Shown piece by piece: positions 24,406 through 33,483 of a DNA stretch of 64,000 nucleotides (the stretch's first letter is position 1; each line of letters begins with the position of its first letter). The stretch is from Lysinibacillus sp. G4S2 (lineage in GTDB: Bacteria > Bacillota > Bacilli > Bacillales_A > Planococcaceae), in the NCBI RefSeq assembly GCF_030348505.1, contig NZ_JAUCFJ010000002.1:2918001-2982000 (forward strand), in the 5' to 3' direction. A program made the translations under genes and the position numbers. The notes under the pieces are model-generated. The model searched no databases and was not told where the DNA came from. It worked only from the letters and a program-made list of their open reading frames with translations.

Positions 24406-25596
24406 CTAATACAAAAGTCTTTTCTTTAAACTTCGATAATGTAATATTGAAGTGAAAAAAAGAAAGATACCTAAAAAAACATATACTAGATTACTTGGAA
24501 TGACTTTATATAATCCAGAGAACATTCCTCCGATTGCCATACCAGAATAACGGATGAAATTAAAAAGACCTAAAGCAGTTCCTCGATTTTGGCTGTATTC
24601 ATTACTTATCATAGTTGAAAATAAAGGAGGTGAAAATCCCACTGTCATGCCATAGCCAAATAATAGGATAGCCAATCCAATAATTGTTTTAGTATGTAGT
24701 AAACCAAATAATATTACTTCTAAGGGCATTAAAAATAGAACAGCAATAAACAAGTCATTTAAAGGAATTCTTTTCTGTAATTTTTTGAATATTACACTTC
24801 CCAAAATCATACTAACGGTCAAGGGTAAGTATAATAAACCAATGATTTGCAACGGAACGTGATATTGATCGTTAAGCAATATCGGCAAGTAAACAAGAAT
24901 AGAAAAATATACAAAGAATACAAAGAAACTGACGATCATTGTACTTACACCCATATAATTAGAAAAAACAGCAATATACGTTTTCAATAAGCTGCTTGTT
25001 TTACCTTGGTCATCTTTCCTTTCATTATCTGGAAGTCCGTAAATAATCAAAATAAATAATACTGCAGATATAACAAAGAGGAATAGGAAAATTCCTTGGT
25101 GGCCATAATATTGCCCAAGTAAACCTCCCAATATAGGTGAAATAGCTGGAGCGAGTGTAAGTAATATTTGATACGTTCCTATTGCACTGCCTCTTGCTTC
25201 GCCTTCAAATAATCGTGTAATCATATTTATCGTTACTAAAGGGATGATTCCAGCACCAATAGCTTGGACTATTCTAGCTATCAAAAAGAGCAGAAAATGA
25301 TCTGCATATGCACAAAATATCGTAGAAATATTAATAAAAATAAAGCTAATCAATAATAATCTCTTTTGGTTTTTACTATCAATTACCGTCCCTAAACTGA
25401 TTTGAATCATAGCAATAATAAAAATAAAACTGCTCACTGTGAAGTTTACCCAATTAATTGAGACGCTGAAAAAATCCCGAATAAGAGGAATAATCGGTGT
25501 ATAAATGTTTTGATTTAAAGAGGCAAAAAAAGTGCTTATACTTAACAAATACAAAACAAATACTTTGTTTTGAGATATTCGTCTTGTCATATACAT
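24406..25596 (-). CDS. MFS drug/metabolite efflux transporter (12-TM, DHA1/Bcr type)
   Basis: 396 residues with about twelve hydrophobic segments. The antiporter-type signature is visible in helix 5 (ILLTLAPAISPILGGLLG), and the loop 2-3 motif is replaced by GTVIDSKNQKR. It is the second gene of an operon with a MarR regulator (25602), separated by five bases, so its induction is probably relieved by the ligand it exports. Substrate unknown; such pairs commonly export drugs or toxic aromatic compounds. Confidence 0.8.
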   Translation of the reverse strand: MYMTRRISQNKVFVLYLLSISTFFASLNQNIYTPIIPLIRDFFSVSINWVNFTVSSFIFIIAMIQISLGTVIDSKNQKRLLLISFIFINISTIFCAYADHFLLFLIARIVQAIGAGIIPLVTINMITRLFEGEARGSAIGTYQILLTLAPAISPILGGLLGQYYGHQGIFLFLFVISAVLFILIIYGLPDNERKDDQGKTSSLLKTYIAVFSNYMGVSTMIVSFFVFFVYFSILVYLPILLNDQYHVPLQIIGLLYLPLTVSMILGSVIFKKLQKRIPLNDLFIAVLFLMPLEVILFGLLHTKTIIGLAILLFGYGMTVGFSPPLFSTMISNEYSQNRGTALGLFNFIRYSGMAIGGMFSGLYKVIPSNLVYVFLGIFLFFTSILHYRSLKKRLLY

Positions 25597-25601
25597 TCTC
25601 C

Positions 25602-26072
25602 TTAATTTTGCTTTATATTCTCAGTAACAGCGTTTAAAAACTTAATAATAGTCTCTAATTCGGCTATATTAAAATTATCTAAAATACTTAAATAGCTGTT
25701 TCTTGCTTGCTCATGTAATTGATTATGAATTAAAGCAAGCTTCTCTCCTGATTCTGTCAGAAGATAATAAACCTCTTTTTTATTTTCTCCTTGGTGCATT
25801 TTTGCAAGAATATTATGTTGTAACAACTTTTTAACGGCTTTTGTAATAGCTGGTTTAGATAGTTTTAAACTTTCAGAGAGAAAAGTATTATTAGCCCTCC
25901 CCTTTTCTTTAATTGTTGCAACGATATGTAATTGAGTAAGTGTCCAATCTAAAACTAACACTTCTTCTTGGCCTGCTTTATCTACTTTTCTCCTTTTTTG
26001 GGCTGCTTCTCTTTCTGTAATTAAATGTTGTAGAGACTCCAAAGCTTCTTCTTTTTTATTTATCTTATCCAT
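25602..26072 (-). CDS. MarR-family transcriptional regulator
   Basis: 156 residues with the winged helix-turn-helix in the middle (LTQLHIVATIKEKGRANNTF LSESLKLSKPAITKAVKKLL) and helical dimerisation regions at both ends. It precedes the MFS exporter in one operon. Two perfect 16-bp palindromes flank the operon promoter (26119-26189), so the protein is predicted to repress itself and the exporter until it binds a ligand. Confidence 0.82.
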   Translation of the reverse strand: MDKINKKEEALESLQHLITEREAAQKRRKVDKAGQEEVLVLDWTLTQLHIVATIKEKGRANNTFLSESLKLSKPAITKAVKKLLQHNILAKMHQGENKKEVYYLLTESGEKLALIHNQLHEQARNSYLSILDNFNIAELETIIKFLNAVTENIKQN

Positions 26073-26118
26073 TAGTTTCCACCAGACTTTTCTTAATATT
26101 TTTAAAACAAATCAATAT

Positions 26119-26189
26119 TGTTAACCGGTTAACAACAACTATAATTTATTAATTTTCGTAAGTCAATAAAAATTGTTAACCGGTTAACA
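26119..26189 (-). promoter_or_regulatory. Promoter of the MarR-MFS operon with two identical operators
   Basis: On the minus strand TTGACT (plus coordinates 26161-26166), a 17-base spacer and TATAGT (26138-26143) form a good SigA promoter. TGTTAACCGGTTAACA occurs twice, at 26119-26134 (downstream side) and 26174-26189 (upstream side), 55 bases centre to centre, about five helical turns. The arrangement would allow two MarR dimers to sit on the same face of the DNA. Confidence 0.8.
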
Positions 26190-26318
26190 TAAAAAGCGTT
26201 ACCTATTACTAAAATATAAAATAGGCATTCTTCTTTTACTATGTACTTCTAGGCATAGTATTTGAAGGGTGGTCGACTTCTTGGGGGGCCTTGATATAAA
26301 AGTTTTTCGACAACAAAA

Positions 26319-26346
26319 AGTCACTCATTTTTATTGATGAGTGACT
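26319..26346 (-). terminator. Terminator of the Tm-1/TIM-barrel operon
   Basis: AGTCACTCAT and ATGAGTGACT form a 10-bp stem. The minus strand continues CTTTTTGTT, 34 bases past the stop codon at 26380. Confidence 0.7.
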
Positions 26347-26379
26347 CAGACTATCGAAAAATGTCTTCTATATGAAAAG

Positions 26380-27210
26380 CTAATTACTATTGTTTATTCC
26401 CTTGAAAGCTTCAGTTTGCTCTTTAATTCCTTTTTCTGCAGCAAATCTTTCAATACTAGATGCACCAAAGAATCCAACAATTCCCTCTACTCTTTCAATA
26501 ATATAAGCAGCATCTTTCGGTTCTGCAATTGGACCTCCATGGCAAATTGCTAATATATCAGGATTTACGGACTTACCAGCATTAATAATTTTTTGGATTC
26601 GATCGACACAATCATCTAAAGTTAATGCCGTTTGTGCACCAATAGTTCCTTTTGTTGTTAATCCCATATGCGCCACTAAGATATCTGCACCCGCTTCAGC
26701 CATTTTCTTTGCCTGTTCTTCATCGAAAACATAAGGAGTAGTAAACAAATCTAATTCATGTGCTTTTCTAATCATATCTACTTCTAAATCATAGCCCATT
26801 CCCGTTTCCTCCAGATTTTGACGAAAAACACCGTCAATTAAACCAACTGTGGGAAAGTTTTGAACGCCGCTAAACCCTTGATCTTTCAGTTGCTTTAAGA
26901 AAACTTCCATAACTTTAAAAGGATCTGTTCCATTAACACCGGCGAGTACTGGTGTATCTTTTACTACGGGTAATACCTCATTACCCATTTCAACAACAAT
27001 TTGGTTAGCATCACCATAAGATAATAAACCAGCTAGGGAACCACGACCAGCCATTCTATAACGGCCTGAATTATAAACAATCAACATATCTGCTCCACCA
27101 GCTTCACTACTTTTAGCCGTAATTCCTGTACCAGCGCCAACACCTACAAGAATATGTCCATTATTAATTTCTTCTTTAAATCGATTCAATATAACTTGTC
27201 TCTGTAACAT
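26380..27210 (-). CDS. TIM-barrel protein of the phosphoenolpyruvate-hydrolase-like family
   Basis: 276 residues forming a TIM barrel (PF09370-type): [80 protein letters not shown] and [17 protein letters not shown]. It starts one base after the stop of the UPF0261 gene. In many organisms the two are fused or paired (Tm-1-like proteins). The reaction is not established; the annotation as hydrolase or epimerase is by family only. The same fold is duplicated in the adjacent regulator at 28543. Confidence 0.7.
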   Translation of the reverse strand: MLQRQVILNRFKEEINNGHILVGVGAGTGITAKSSEAGGADMLIVYNSGRYRMAGRGSLAGLLSYGDANQIVVEMGNEVLPVVKDTPVLAGVNGTDPFKVMEVFLKQLKDQGFSGVQNFPTVGLIDGVFRQNLEETGMGYDLEVDMIRKAHELDLFTTPYVFDEEQAKKMAEAGADILVAHMGLTTKGTIGAQTALTLDDCVDRIQKIINAGKSVNPDILAICHGGPIAEPKDAAYIIERVEGIVGFFGASSIERFAAEKGIKEQTEAFKGINNSN

Positions 27211-27211
27211 T

Positions 27212-28435
27212 TTAATTTTCCCTTTCTTTATTTTCTATTAATTCAATTAATGTTTTCGCTGCAGCTAGTGCAAACTCTTCACTATTTATATCCGCATTGA
27301 TTTCAATCATTTCCACTTTACTTTGGTCAACATTTTCTCTTAAAGTATCAAATAACATACTGTCTTCCTCTAAACCGTAGAAAGGCTGACCTTCAACATC
27401 GAGACCTGATAGCCCTTTTAACGGTAACAATAACGCTGTGTAGCATTTAGCTAAAGATAATTTTTCAGCAATCACTTCACCTATTTGCTTGTTCTCTTCA
27501 ACGGATGTGCGCATTAAAGTAACGGTTGGATTATGCTTATAAAATTTTCGTCCTTTAAATTTACTAGGGACAGAATCAAATGGACCAAAATTAACCATGT
27601 CGATCGCACCAACTGATACAACTTGAGGAATTTGATTTTTTGAAGCTGCTTCTAAACGATGAGGACCAGCTTTCAATACACCGCCAATTAATTCATCAGC
27701 CCATTCAGTAGTCGTAATATCAAGGACACCATCTAGAAATCCATTCGCTATTAAATTCTCCATTGTCCGACCACCAACACCTGTTGCATGAAAAATTAAA
27801 ACTTCATATCCCCTAGCTTCTAAGAAATCTTTAGCCTGATTAATACAAGGTGTTGTCAGTCCAAACATAGTTGCAGCAATAAGAGGCTTTTTTTTCTCGA
27901 TCGTTTTATTTTCAAAGTTAAGCATACCTGCTATCGCAAATACCGCATTTGTAAATATTTTAGTCGAAATCACATTTAAACCAGCAACGTCTACTACTGA
28001 TGGCATCATAATTATGTCACTAGTACCTACATAGGGCTCTGTGTTACCGGAAGCGACTGTTGAAACCATTACTTTAGGAACACCAATTGGTAATTCTCTC
28101 ATTCCAGCTGTTACGATAGACGACCCTCCAGTACCTCCAAAGGATAGTACGCCGTCAAATTTACCTTCTTCATACAATTTCGGCAAAAGCACTTCCATCC
28201 CTTTTGCAAGAACAGCGGTTGCAATTGCTCGGTCTCTTTTTGCTGCAATTACTTGTATATCTTCTCCAGCGGCAGCTGCTACTTCAGCATTGGTTACGTC
28301 GGGATTAAAAACTGGATTAAAAACACCTGTATGAATCGTGAAAGTATTGAAACCTAACGATTCCATCAACTCTTTTACATATAAATATTCTTGTCCTTTT
28401 GAATCAAATGTTCCAGCCAAGGCAATTGTTTTCAC
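27212..28435 (-). CDS. UPF0261/Tm-1-like ATP-binding domain protein
   Basis: 407 residues starting with GTG (28435), AAGGGA nine bases ahead. N-terminal [20 protein letters not shown] and the glycine-rich segments [20 protein letters not shown] and [18 protein letters not shown] are the family hallmarks; plant Tm-1 binds ATP through this part. The gene is followed at one base by the TIM-barrel partner. Together with the amidohydrolase upstream, they look like a small catabolic pathway for an unidentified compound. Confidence 0.75.
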   Translation of the reverse strand: MKTIALAGTFDSKGQEYLYVKELMESLGFNTFTIHTGVFNPVFNPDVTNAEVAAAAGEDIQVIAAKRDRAIATAVLAKGMEVLLPKLYEEGKFDGVLSFGGTGGSSIVTAGMRELPIGVPKVMVSTVASGNTEPYVGTSDIIMMPSVVDVAGLNVISTKIFTNAVFAIAGMLNFENKTIEKKKPLIAATMFGLTTPCINQAKDFLEARGYEVLIFHATGVGGRTMENLIANGFLDGVLDITTTEWADELIGGVLKAGPHRLEAASKNQIPQVVSVGAIDMVNFGPFDSVPSKFKGRKFYKHNPTVTLMRTSVEENKQIGEVIAEKLSLAKCYTALLLPLKGLSGLDVEGQPFYGLEEDSMLFDTLRENVDQSKVEMIEINADINSEEFALAAAKTLIELIENKEREN

Positions 28436-28502
28436 ATCAACTCATCCCTTCTTAATTCTTTTTAAAATTAAAGAAAGCGGTACCATTTATTACTCAACTA
28501 CA

Positions 28503-28516
28503 TGATAACGTTTTCT
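28503..28516. promoter_or_regulatory. Candidate catabolite-responsive element (cre)
   Basis: TGATAACGTTTTCT differs from the Bacillus consensus TGWAARCGYTWNCW at one position. It lies about 70 bases upstream of the UPF0261 gene start, in the 107-bp gap after the AraC gene, where CcpA binding could repress the catabolic genes when glucose is present. Confidence 0.5.
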
Positions 28517-28542
28517 TTTAGGAGAGTTAATGTGTTTTTGTT

Positions 28543-29757
28543 CTATAAAATTGTCTCTTCGTTATTTTTTATATAGTTTTTAGGTGACACACCTTTGTAT
28601 TTTTTGAATATTTTACTAAATTGAGTGTAGTCAGGATAACCTACCATTTCAGCGATATTATTTAGTGGTAACTTTTCTAATTTTAATATTTCAATTGCGC
28701 GATTAAGCCGAAAATTAATAAGATATTGAGTAAATGATATACCCATTTCTTTTTTAAATAACGTACTTAAATAAGAACGAGATAAATTTAATAGTTCTGC
28801 CACTTCATTCAATGATATTTCATCCATATAATGTAAGCTTATATATTTCTTTGTAAAATTAATATAATCATCTTGACTTCCTAAGCCATCAGTAATTTTA
28901 CCGATTAATTCATCAAACTGAAAATCATTCGTTTGCTTAAATGATTTCGTAATATGTATGAGAGTCTGTTCATTTGGAATCCTTTCAAAAACAGAACCTC
29001 CAATGTAACCCATAATAGTAGTATCATCATACATATATTGAACATCTATTGGTTTATTAACCGGACCTCCATAAATCATTTTAATAATGTTTGGATTCAG
29101 TTCATTACATTCATTAAATATATTGACCGCCATCCTTTTGGCAGCTTGTAAAGATAAAATCTTTTTAGCACCTAATGATCCACCATTCGTTAACCCTAAG
29201 TGAACACAAATAATATCTGCGCTCGCTTCCACCATACTTATTGCTTGCTCCTCGTTAAATACAAAGGCAACAGTAAACAGCCCTTTTTCACTAGCGATAC
29301 GAATAGCCTCTACCTCTTTATCATATGTAATCCCTTGTTCCTCTAAAGCTTCTCTAAAAAGCCCATCAACTAGTCCAATACTTGGATAATTATTAATGCC
29401 CGCAAAGCCTTTTTTCTTAATTAAATCAATGTAGTCATGTAAATCAATTGTTGGATCTGTTGCACATAAACCAAAACAAACAGGAATTTTTTTTACCATA
29501 GGAATGATCTCTTTACATGCAAAATCCATTACAACATCATTACTATTGGCATACGGTAAAAAACCAGCTAATGAACTAACCCCCATTAATCTAAATCGAC
29601 CTGAATTAAGAGCCAAAATAAAGTCAGCGCCACCTTGTTCTGCGTATTTAGCCGTCATTCCAGAACCAGCAGCAACACCTAATATATATCTATTTTTATT
29701 AATTTGTTTTTTTAAATAATTTTTGATTGCATTCTTTTTATTTTGCTTATCCCCCAT
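28543..29757 (-). CDS. AraC-family regulator fused to an enzyme-like TIM-barrel sensor domain
   Basis: 404 residues. Residues ~1-270 are a TIM-barrel domain clearly related to the enzyme at 26380 (shared RYILGVAAGSGMTAKYAEQG, NSGRFRLMGVSSLAGFL, NNYPSIGLVDGLFREALEEQ, LGLTNGGSLGA and YGGPVNKP). Residues ~300-400 are an AraC double helix-turn-helix (ISLNEVAELLNLSRSYLSTL FKKE, IAEMVGYPDYTQFSKIFKKY, GVSPKNYI). The sensor was apparently recruited from the pathway enzyme, so it probably binds the same substrate and activates the genes at 26380-28435. GAGGTG precedes the ATG by eight bases. Confidence 0.82.
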   Translation of the reverse strand: MGDKQNKKNAIKNYLKKQINKNRYILGVAAGSGMTAKYAEQGGADFILALNSGRFRLMGVSSLAGFLPYANSNDVVMDFACKEIIPMVKKIPVCFGLCATDPTIDLHDYIDLIKKKGFAGINNYPSIGLVDGLFREALEEQGITYDKEVEAIRIASEKGLFTVAFVFNEEQAISMVEASADIICVHLGLTNGGSLGAKKILSLQAAKRMAVNIFNECNELNPNIIKMIYGGPVNKPIDVQYMYDDTTIMGYIGGSVFERIPNEQTLIHITKSFKQTNDFQFDELIGKITDGLGSQDDYINFTKKYISLHYMDEISLNEVAELLNLSRSYLSTLFKKEMGISFTQYLINFRLNRAIEILKLEKLPLNNIAEMVGYPDYTQFSKIFKKYKGVSPKNYIKNNEETIL

Positions 29758-29932
29758 ATCGTCTACACCTCTACTAAATTTTACATCGTTTAGATTCAGT
29801 TAATAAACCATTCTGCTCATTTAAAGTAATTTTCACATTACATTCACTCTATTTTAACCTCGTCCTAAAATGTTGACCGGGTTAAACACGTTAACTTCAC
29901 CTTCCTATTCAAATGAATGGCTTTGGCAAAAT

Positions 29933-29969
29933 AAAAAGTCAACTCGAAAAAAAATGAATTGACTTTTTT
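29933..29969 (-). terminator. Terminator of the amidohydrolase gene
   Basis: AAAAAGTCAA (29933-29942) pairs with TTGACTTTTT (29959-29968), A/T runs on both sides. It separates the amidohydrolase from the AraC gene, which must therefore have its own promoter. Confidence 0.65.
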
Positions 29970-30059
29970 ATAACTAAGTAGATTATTCAGTTTTTACTAA
30001 TTTCAAAACAGCTAAATCATATATTCTAAATATAAACTTGATTGTAAACAGTACTTCTA

Positions 30060-30806
30060 TCAACAATTGAAATAAAAATCCATTGCGTTTTGATAAAGAA
30101 TTTTTTCCGCCGACGTTGCATCAAATAATTCTTTAATCAGTTCAATATCTGCATAAGCAAAAGGCCTTTTTGCTCGTGTTGACGGCAAGTCTGTGCCAAA
30201 CATTAACGCCTCTGGATTGGCAGCATAAATGGATTTTAAAGCATTTTCTACATTGAGCTCCACTCGACCAAAACCTGTCGCCTTTACTCGTACACCTTTT
30301 TCTACGAGCCGCAACAAATGAGGCAAGCCTTCCTCGGAGAGCCCTAAATGATCAATCGAAATCGCCGGTAATTTTTCAATCGTTGGTGCGATTTCAGGCA
30401 AATCTTTAGCGTCTATATATAGTTCACTATGCCAACCAGCTAAATCATATACACGTCTCGTAAAATAATCGAGCTTCGATAAATCTTCGGAGCCGCCACG
30501 CTTCACATTGAATCTTAGTGCGCGTACCCCTTTTTTATGTAAATCAATTATCTCATCATCTGTTACCGAAAATGGTAGTTGCGTAACACCACAAAATGCA
30601 GATCCCATTTTCTCTAAAGCGTTCACTAAATAACCTTGGTCAAAACCTTGGAAAGAACCTGATACGATTGCACCACCTACAATATTATAAGTCGCTGTAT
30701 CTTTTTGGTAATCTTCTACAACATAGCTGGGTGGTACATATCCTTGATTTTCTGTAATAGGAAAATCAAAATCAATAATGTGAAAGTGTGCATCAAAAAT
30801 TCTCAT
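30060..30806 (-). CDS. Metal-dependent amidohydrolase/lactonase (amidohydrolase_2 family)
   Basis: 248 residues. The HxH metal motif is DAHFHI at residues 5-10, with further likely ligands in AISIDHLGL (His) and FGTDLPSTRA (Asp near 204). The fold and size fit the 2-pyrone-4,6-dicarboxylate lactonase-like amidohydrolases that cleave lactones or decarboxylate small acids. AAGGAGG precedes the ATG. It lies upstream of the AraC/Tm-1 locus on the same strand, suggesting a role in the same pathway. Confidence 0.72.
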   Translation of the reverse strand: MRIFDAHFHIIDFDFPITENQGYVPPSYVVEDYQKDTATYNIVGGAIVSGSFQGFDQGYLVNALEKMGSAFCGVTQLPFSVTDDEIIDLHKKGVRALRFNVKRGGSEDLSKLDYFTRRVYDLAGWHSELYIDAKDLPEIAPTIEKLPAISIDHLGLSEEGLPHLLRLVEKGVRVKATGFGRVELNVENALKSIYAANPEALMFGTDLPSTRAKRPFAYADIELIKELFDATSAEKILYQNAMDFYFNC

Positions 30807-30968
30807 CTTTCCGCCTCCTTTCTTTTAAGTTATCAAACGTTGAACATAAAGAAAATTTATGATTTTTTATGCAACACCATAAGTTTTTCTTATCAATTAA
30901 AATATAGGAGTCGTTAAAGTCTTGCAAAAAATTCCCTCCACAAATGTCGTGAGCCAAAATATAAATCC

Positions 30969-31079
30969 TTATAAGAAATACCTTAAAGTATTACTTCCAG
31001 ATGTCATTAGCGCTATAAAACCTGCAACCATAATCCATATTGCAAAGCACAAATAATTGCTTATTCCCGCCGTATTCAT
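30969..31079 (-). CDS. Possible 36-residue membrane peptide
   Basis: ATG NTAGISNYLCFAIWIMVAGF IALMTSGSNTLRYFL stop: one hydrophobic helix with polar ends. The ribosome binding site is weak, so this may be a relic of a larger membrane protein. It lies 57 bases after the ABC permease gene on the same strand. Confidence 0.2.
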   Translation of the reverse strand: MNTAGISNYLCFAIWIMVAGFIALMTSGSNTLRYFL

Positions 31080-31136
31080 TACAAAAATCTTACATTTCTC
31101 TTAGCTCTTTCTGATTTTGTGTTACCGTTCTTCACT

Positions 31137-31829
31137 TTACATCGCATCCTCGTTTTCAATATTACGAATACCTCGAAATGCAATTATTACTCCAACTGCT
31201 GCAAGCCCTATTTGTAGTGGAATGAAGGCCGCCAATGGAATTTCTGGGTTATAATAACAAGCAATTGCCACCACGAGTAGGGAAGAACAAATAGTGGCCG
31301 GAACAGAATGGTTACGCATCCCAAAATACAATGGAATTAAACTTATTCCTGTTGAGGCGATAGCAAAAGGAATCATGTTTATGACTTCACCTATAAACTG
31401 ATTTGTAGTTAATGTAAATGGAACGATAGGAAAATAACTATTGATGATTGAAAATAGACCTGCAACAATGATATTAGACAACATCAAAGTAATTAACGTT
31501 ATGAATGCTATCAGTGTCAGTTTACTAGCGATCAGTTTCTTACGACTAACAGGATAAGAGAACAAAATCAAAATTGTTTTATTTTTATATTCTTCAATGA
31601 CTAGTTTCGCAATCAATACAGAGGCAAATACAATAAACGTTGCCCTCACGCTTACACCAATCAGTACATAAACATCTTGATACGTTGAAATGGGTATATC
31701 CCCCTCGCTCTGTGCAATGTAAATAACGAAACATACTATTGCTGTTAAAATGATATTCGCGATAATCGCACCTTTTACATACCAACCTAAGTTAAATTTC
31801 TTCATTTCCAGCTTTAGTAAATGCACCAT
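31137..31829 (-). CDS. ABC-2 type transporter permease
   Basis: 230 residues with six hydrophobic segments in the ABC-2 pattern. The first cytosolic loop contains the typical EEYKNKTILILFSYPVSRKK segment for contact with the ATPase. No ATP-binding subunit is next to it, so either the partner is elsewhere or the transporter is incomplete. GAGGAGAG precedes the ATG. Confidence 0.7.
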   Translation of the reverse strand: MVHLLKLEMKKFNLGWYVKGAIIANIILTAIVCFVIYIAQSEGDIPISTYQDVYVLIGVSVRATFIVFASVLIAKLVIEEYKNKTILILFSYPVSRKKLIASKLTLIAFITLITLMLSNIIVAGLFSIINSYFPIVPFTLTTNQFIGEVINMIPFAIASTGISLIPLYFGMRNHSVPATICSSLLVVAIACYYNPEIPLAAFIPLQIGLAAVGVIIAFRGIRNIENEDAM

Positions 31830-32111
31830 AGCATCATCTCTCCTCTTCAGTTTTTAACCTATTGCATGACTTCAGCCCTCTGGATTCTAAAAAGCAATAG
31901 GTTTCACCTTTCTTCATACTACATAGTGACAACTAAAACGCCCCCCTTTCATGTACTATAATTGTACGAATCGATCATCTCTTTTTTCTTACTCATTCCT
32001 TACAAATTTATTAATTTCAAATCTCTCGTAGGATCATCTACAAAACCTGCACCCATATTTGGAATGCAGTTCAAATTAGTTTGTTGGCTTTTATTGTTAT
32101 AATTCATCAAC

Positions 32112-32155
32112 ACAAAAAAGCTAGGCTCACAAAAAATTTGTGAATACCTAGCCTT
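32112..32155. terminator. Terminator downstream of the Xre/DUF3169 operon
   Basis: GCTAGGCTCACAAA pairs with TTTGTGAATACCTAGC; the minus strand continues CTTTTTTGTG. It is 130 bases past the stop at 32283. Confidence 0.55.
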
Positions 32156-32282
32156 CTTTATGCGTGTTCATTTATTAACCATGACATTACTTGTTTACCA
32201 TATAATTCTTAATAAATTCTAAACTAATCGTGAAGTCCTTGATTTATACTATGTAGCGAAAGTAATTCCAAAAGACGACTCT

Positions 32283-32975
32283 TTAAACATCGCCACTTTC
32301 TTTCAGTTTGTTTGGTTTCAAACTGATTGTAAAACTAATCTGAATAAACATTAATAATATACCAATACAAACGATACTAACTAACTGCGAGTTTCCTGTA
32401 AACGCAGAATAATACATTAATCCAAATGATAAAAGTACTAAAGCCCAAATTGTAAATTGATATAAATTATAAAGTCCTTGGAACATGAGATGTTTTTGTC
32501 CATCGTCAAACTGATCTAATAGTTCTTTATTATAATTTTTTGATTGAGGATTAGGTAACGTAAATCCCGGGTTTGTAAGGTTGACAATTTTTTCACTAGG
32601 AAATGACTTGATTAATGCAAAAAACATCAGCACGATACTAGCCAAAACGACCTCTGGATATTCATCTCTAAATAATAAAAATCCGACTAATATCGCTATA
32701 AATGATAGACAACCTGCAATTTGTATATAGATAGTCATTGTATATGCTTTTCTTTCCAACTGAAACAAATGGAGGTCCTCTTGATCAAAATTAAGTTCCA
32801 TATCCAATCCGATTTCTATTTTTCGCTTATGCAATTCGGCAATGATAAGTGCAACAAGGCTGATGAAATTTACAGTCATTAATACATTCGCTGCATCTGA
32901 TAGATTGTTAAAATTTATAATCCATTTATAAACTCCATAAACAGCAACTGTAAAGTAAATCAATAACATTTTCAT
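32283..32975 (-). CDS. DUF3169-like membrane protein
   Basis: 230 residues with about six transmembrane helices (4-22, 32-48, 82-102, 108-125, 168-188 and 195-215) and a cytosolic acidic loop (ELNFDQEDLHLFQLERKA). It overlaps the upstream Xre regulator by one base (TAATG), so translation is coupled. In Firmicutes such regulator/membrane-protein pairs form small autonomous units of unknown role; the DUF3169 assignment is from memory of the pattern. Confidence 0.6.
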   Translation of the reverse strand: MKMLLIYFTVAVYGVYKWIINFNNLSDAANVLMTVNFISLVALIIAELHKRKIEIGLDMELNFDQEDLHLFQLERKAYTMTIYIQIAGCLSFIAILVGFLLFRDEYPEVVLASIVLMFFALIKSFPSEKIVNLTNPGFTLPNPQSKNYNKELLDQFDDGQKHLMFQGLYNLYQFTIWALVLLSFGLMYYSAFTGNSQLVSIVCIGILLMFIQISFTISLKPNKLKESGDV

Positions 32976-33178
32976 TACAATTCCTCCTCACTAAAAATAA
33001 AAATATTTTCTACTGGCTCTTGAAATACATGAGCAATCTTCACCGCAATTAGTAAAGATGGCATATATTCGTTTCTTTCAATCAAACTAACTGTTTGACG
33101 TGAAACTTTTGCTCTTTTTGCCAACTCAGTTTGATTTAATCCATCCCTTGCTCGCAATTCTTTGAGTCGATTTTTCAT
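32975..33178 (-). CDS. Small Xre/Cro-type helix-turn-helix regulator
   Basis: 67 residues consisting only of the HTH domain (LKELRARDGLNQTELAKRAK VSRQTVSLIERNEYMPSL). Such minimal regulators usually control the membrane protein they are coupled to. A dyad overlapping the -35 of the promoter (33213-33242) is the likely autoregulatory operator. Confidence 0.8.
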   Translation of the reverse strand: MKNRLKELRARDGLNQTELAKRAKVSRQTVSLIERNEYMPSLLIAVKIAHVFQEPVENIFIFSEEEL

Positions 33179-33195
33179 GTGATCACCTCAAATAT

Positions 33196-33242
33196 ATTGT
33201 AAATGATTCTTTTATTTTTGACAACGATGATAGTCAAAAATA
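33196..33242 (-). promoter_or_regulatory. Promoter and dyad operator of the Xre/DUF3169 operon
   Basis: Minus strand: -35 TTGTCA (33219-33224), 17-base spacer, -10 TACAAT (33196-33201). The inverted repeat TATTTTTGAC/GTCAAAAATA (33213-33222 and 33233-33242) covers the -35, as expected for a repressor site. Confidence 0.7.
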
Positions 33243-33483
33243 AAAATATAATAGTCATTTCACAAAACATTTTCTATTTAAAAAACTTATGTTGTGAATT
33301 TAATAAACTTGATAGAATGTAAAAGACTAGGTACACATTATCAATGTGTGAACTTCACCCGAATTATTAAAAACAACTTTTCGAGTCAATTCACAAAATA
33401 ATTGAATACCTAATCTTTTTTGTTTTTTATGCATTTTTGTAAATCCCAATATACGAATACTTAATAAAGAGCTTTGATAAATA

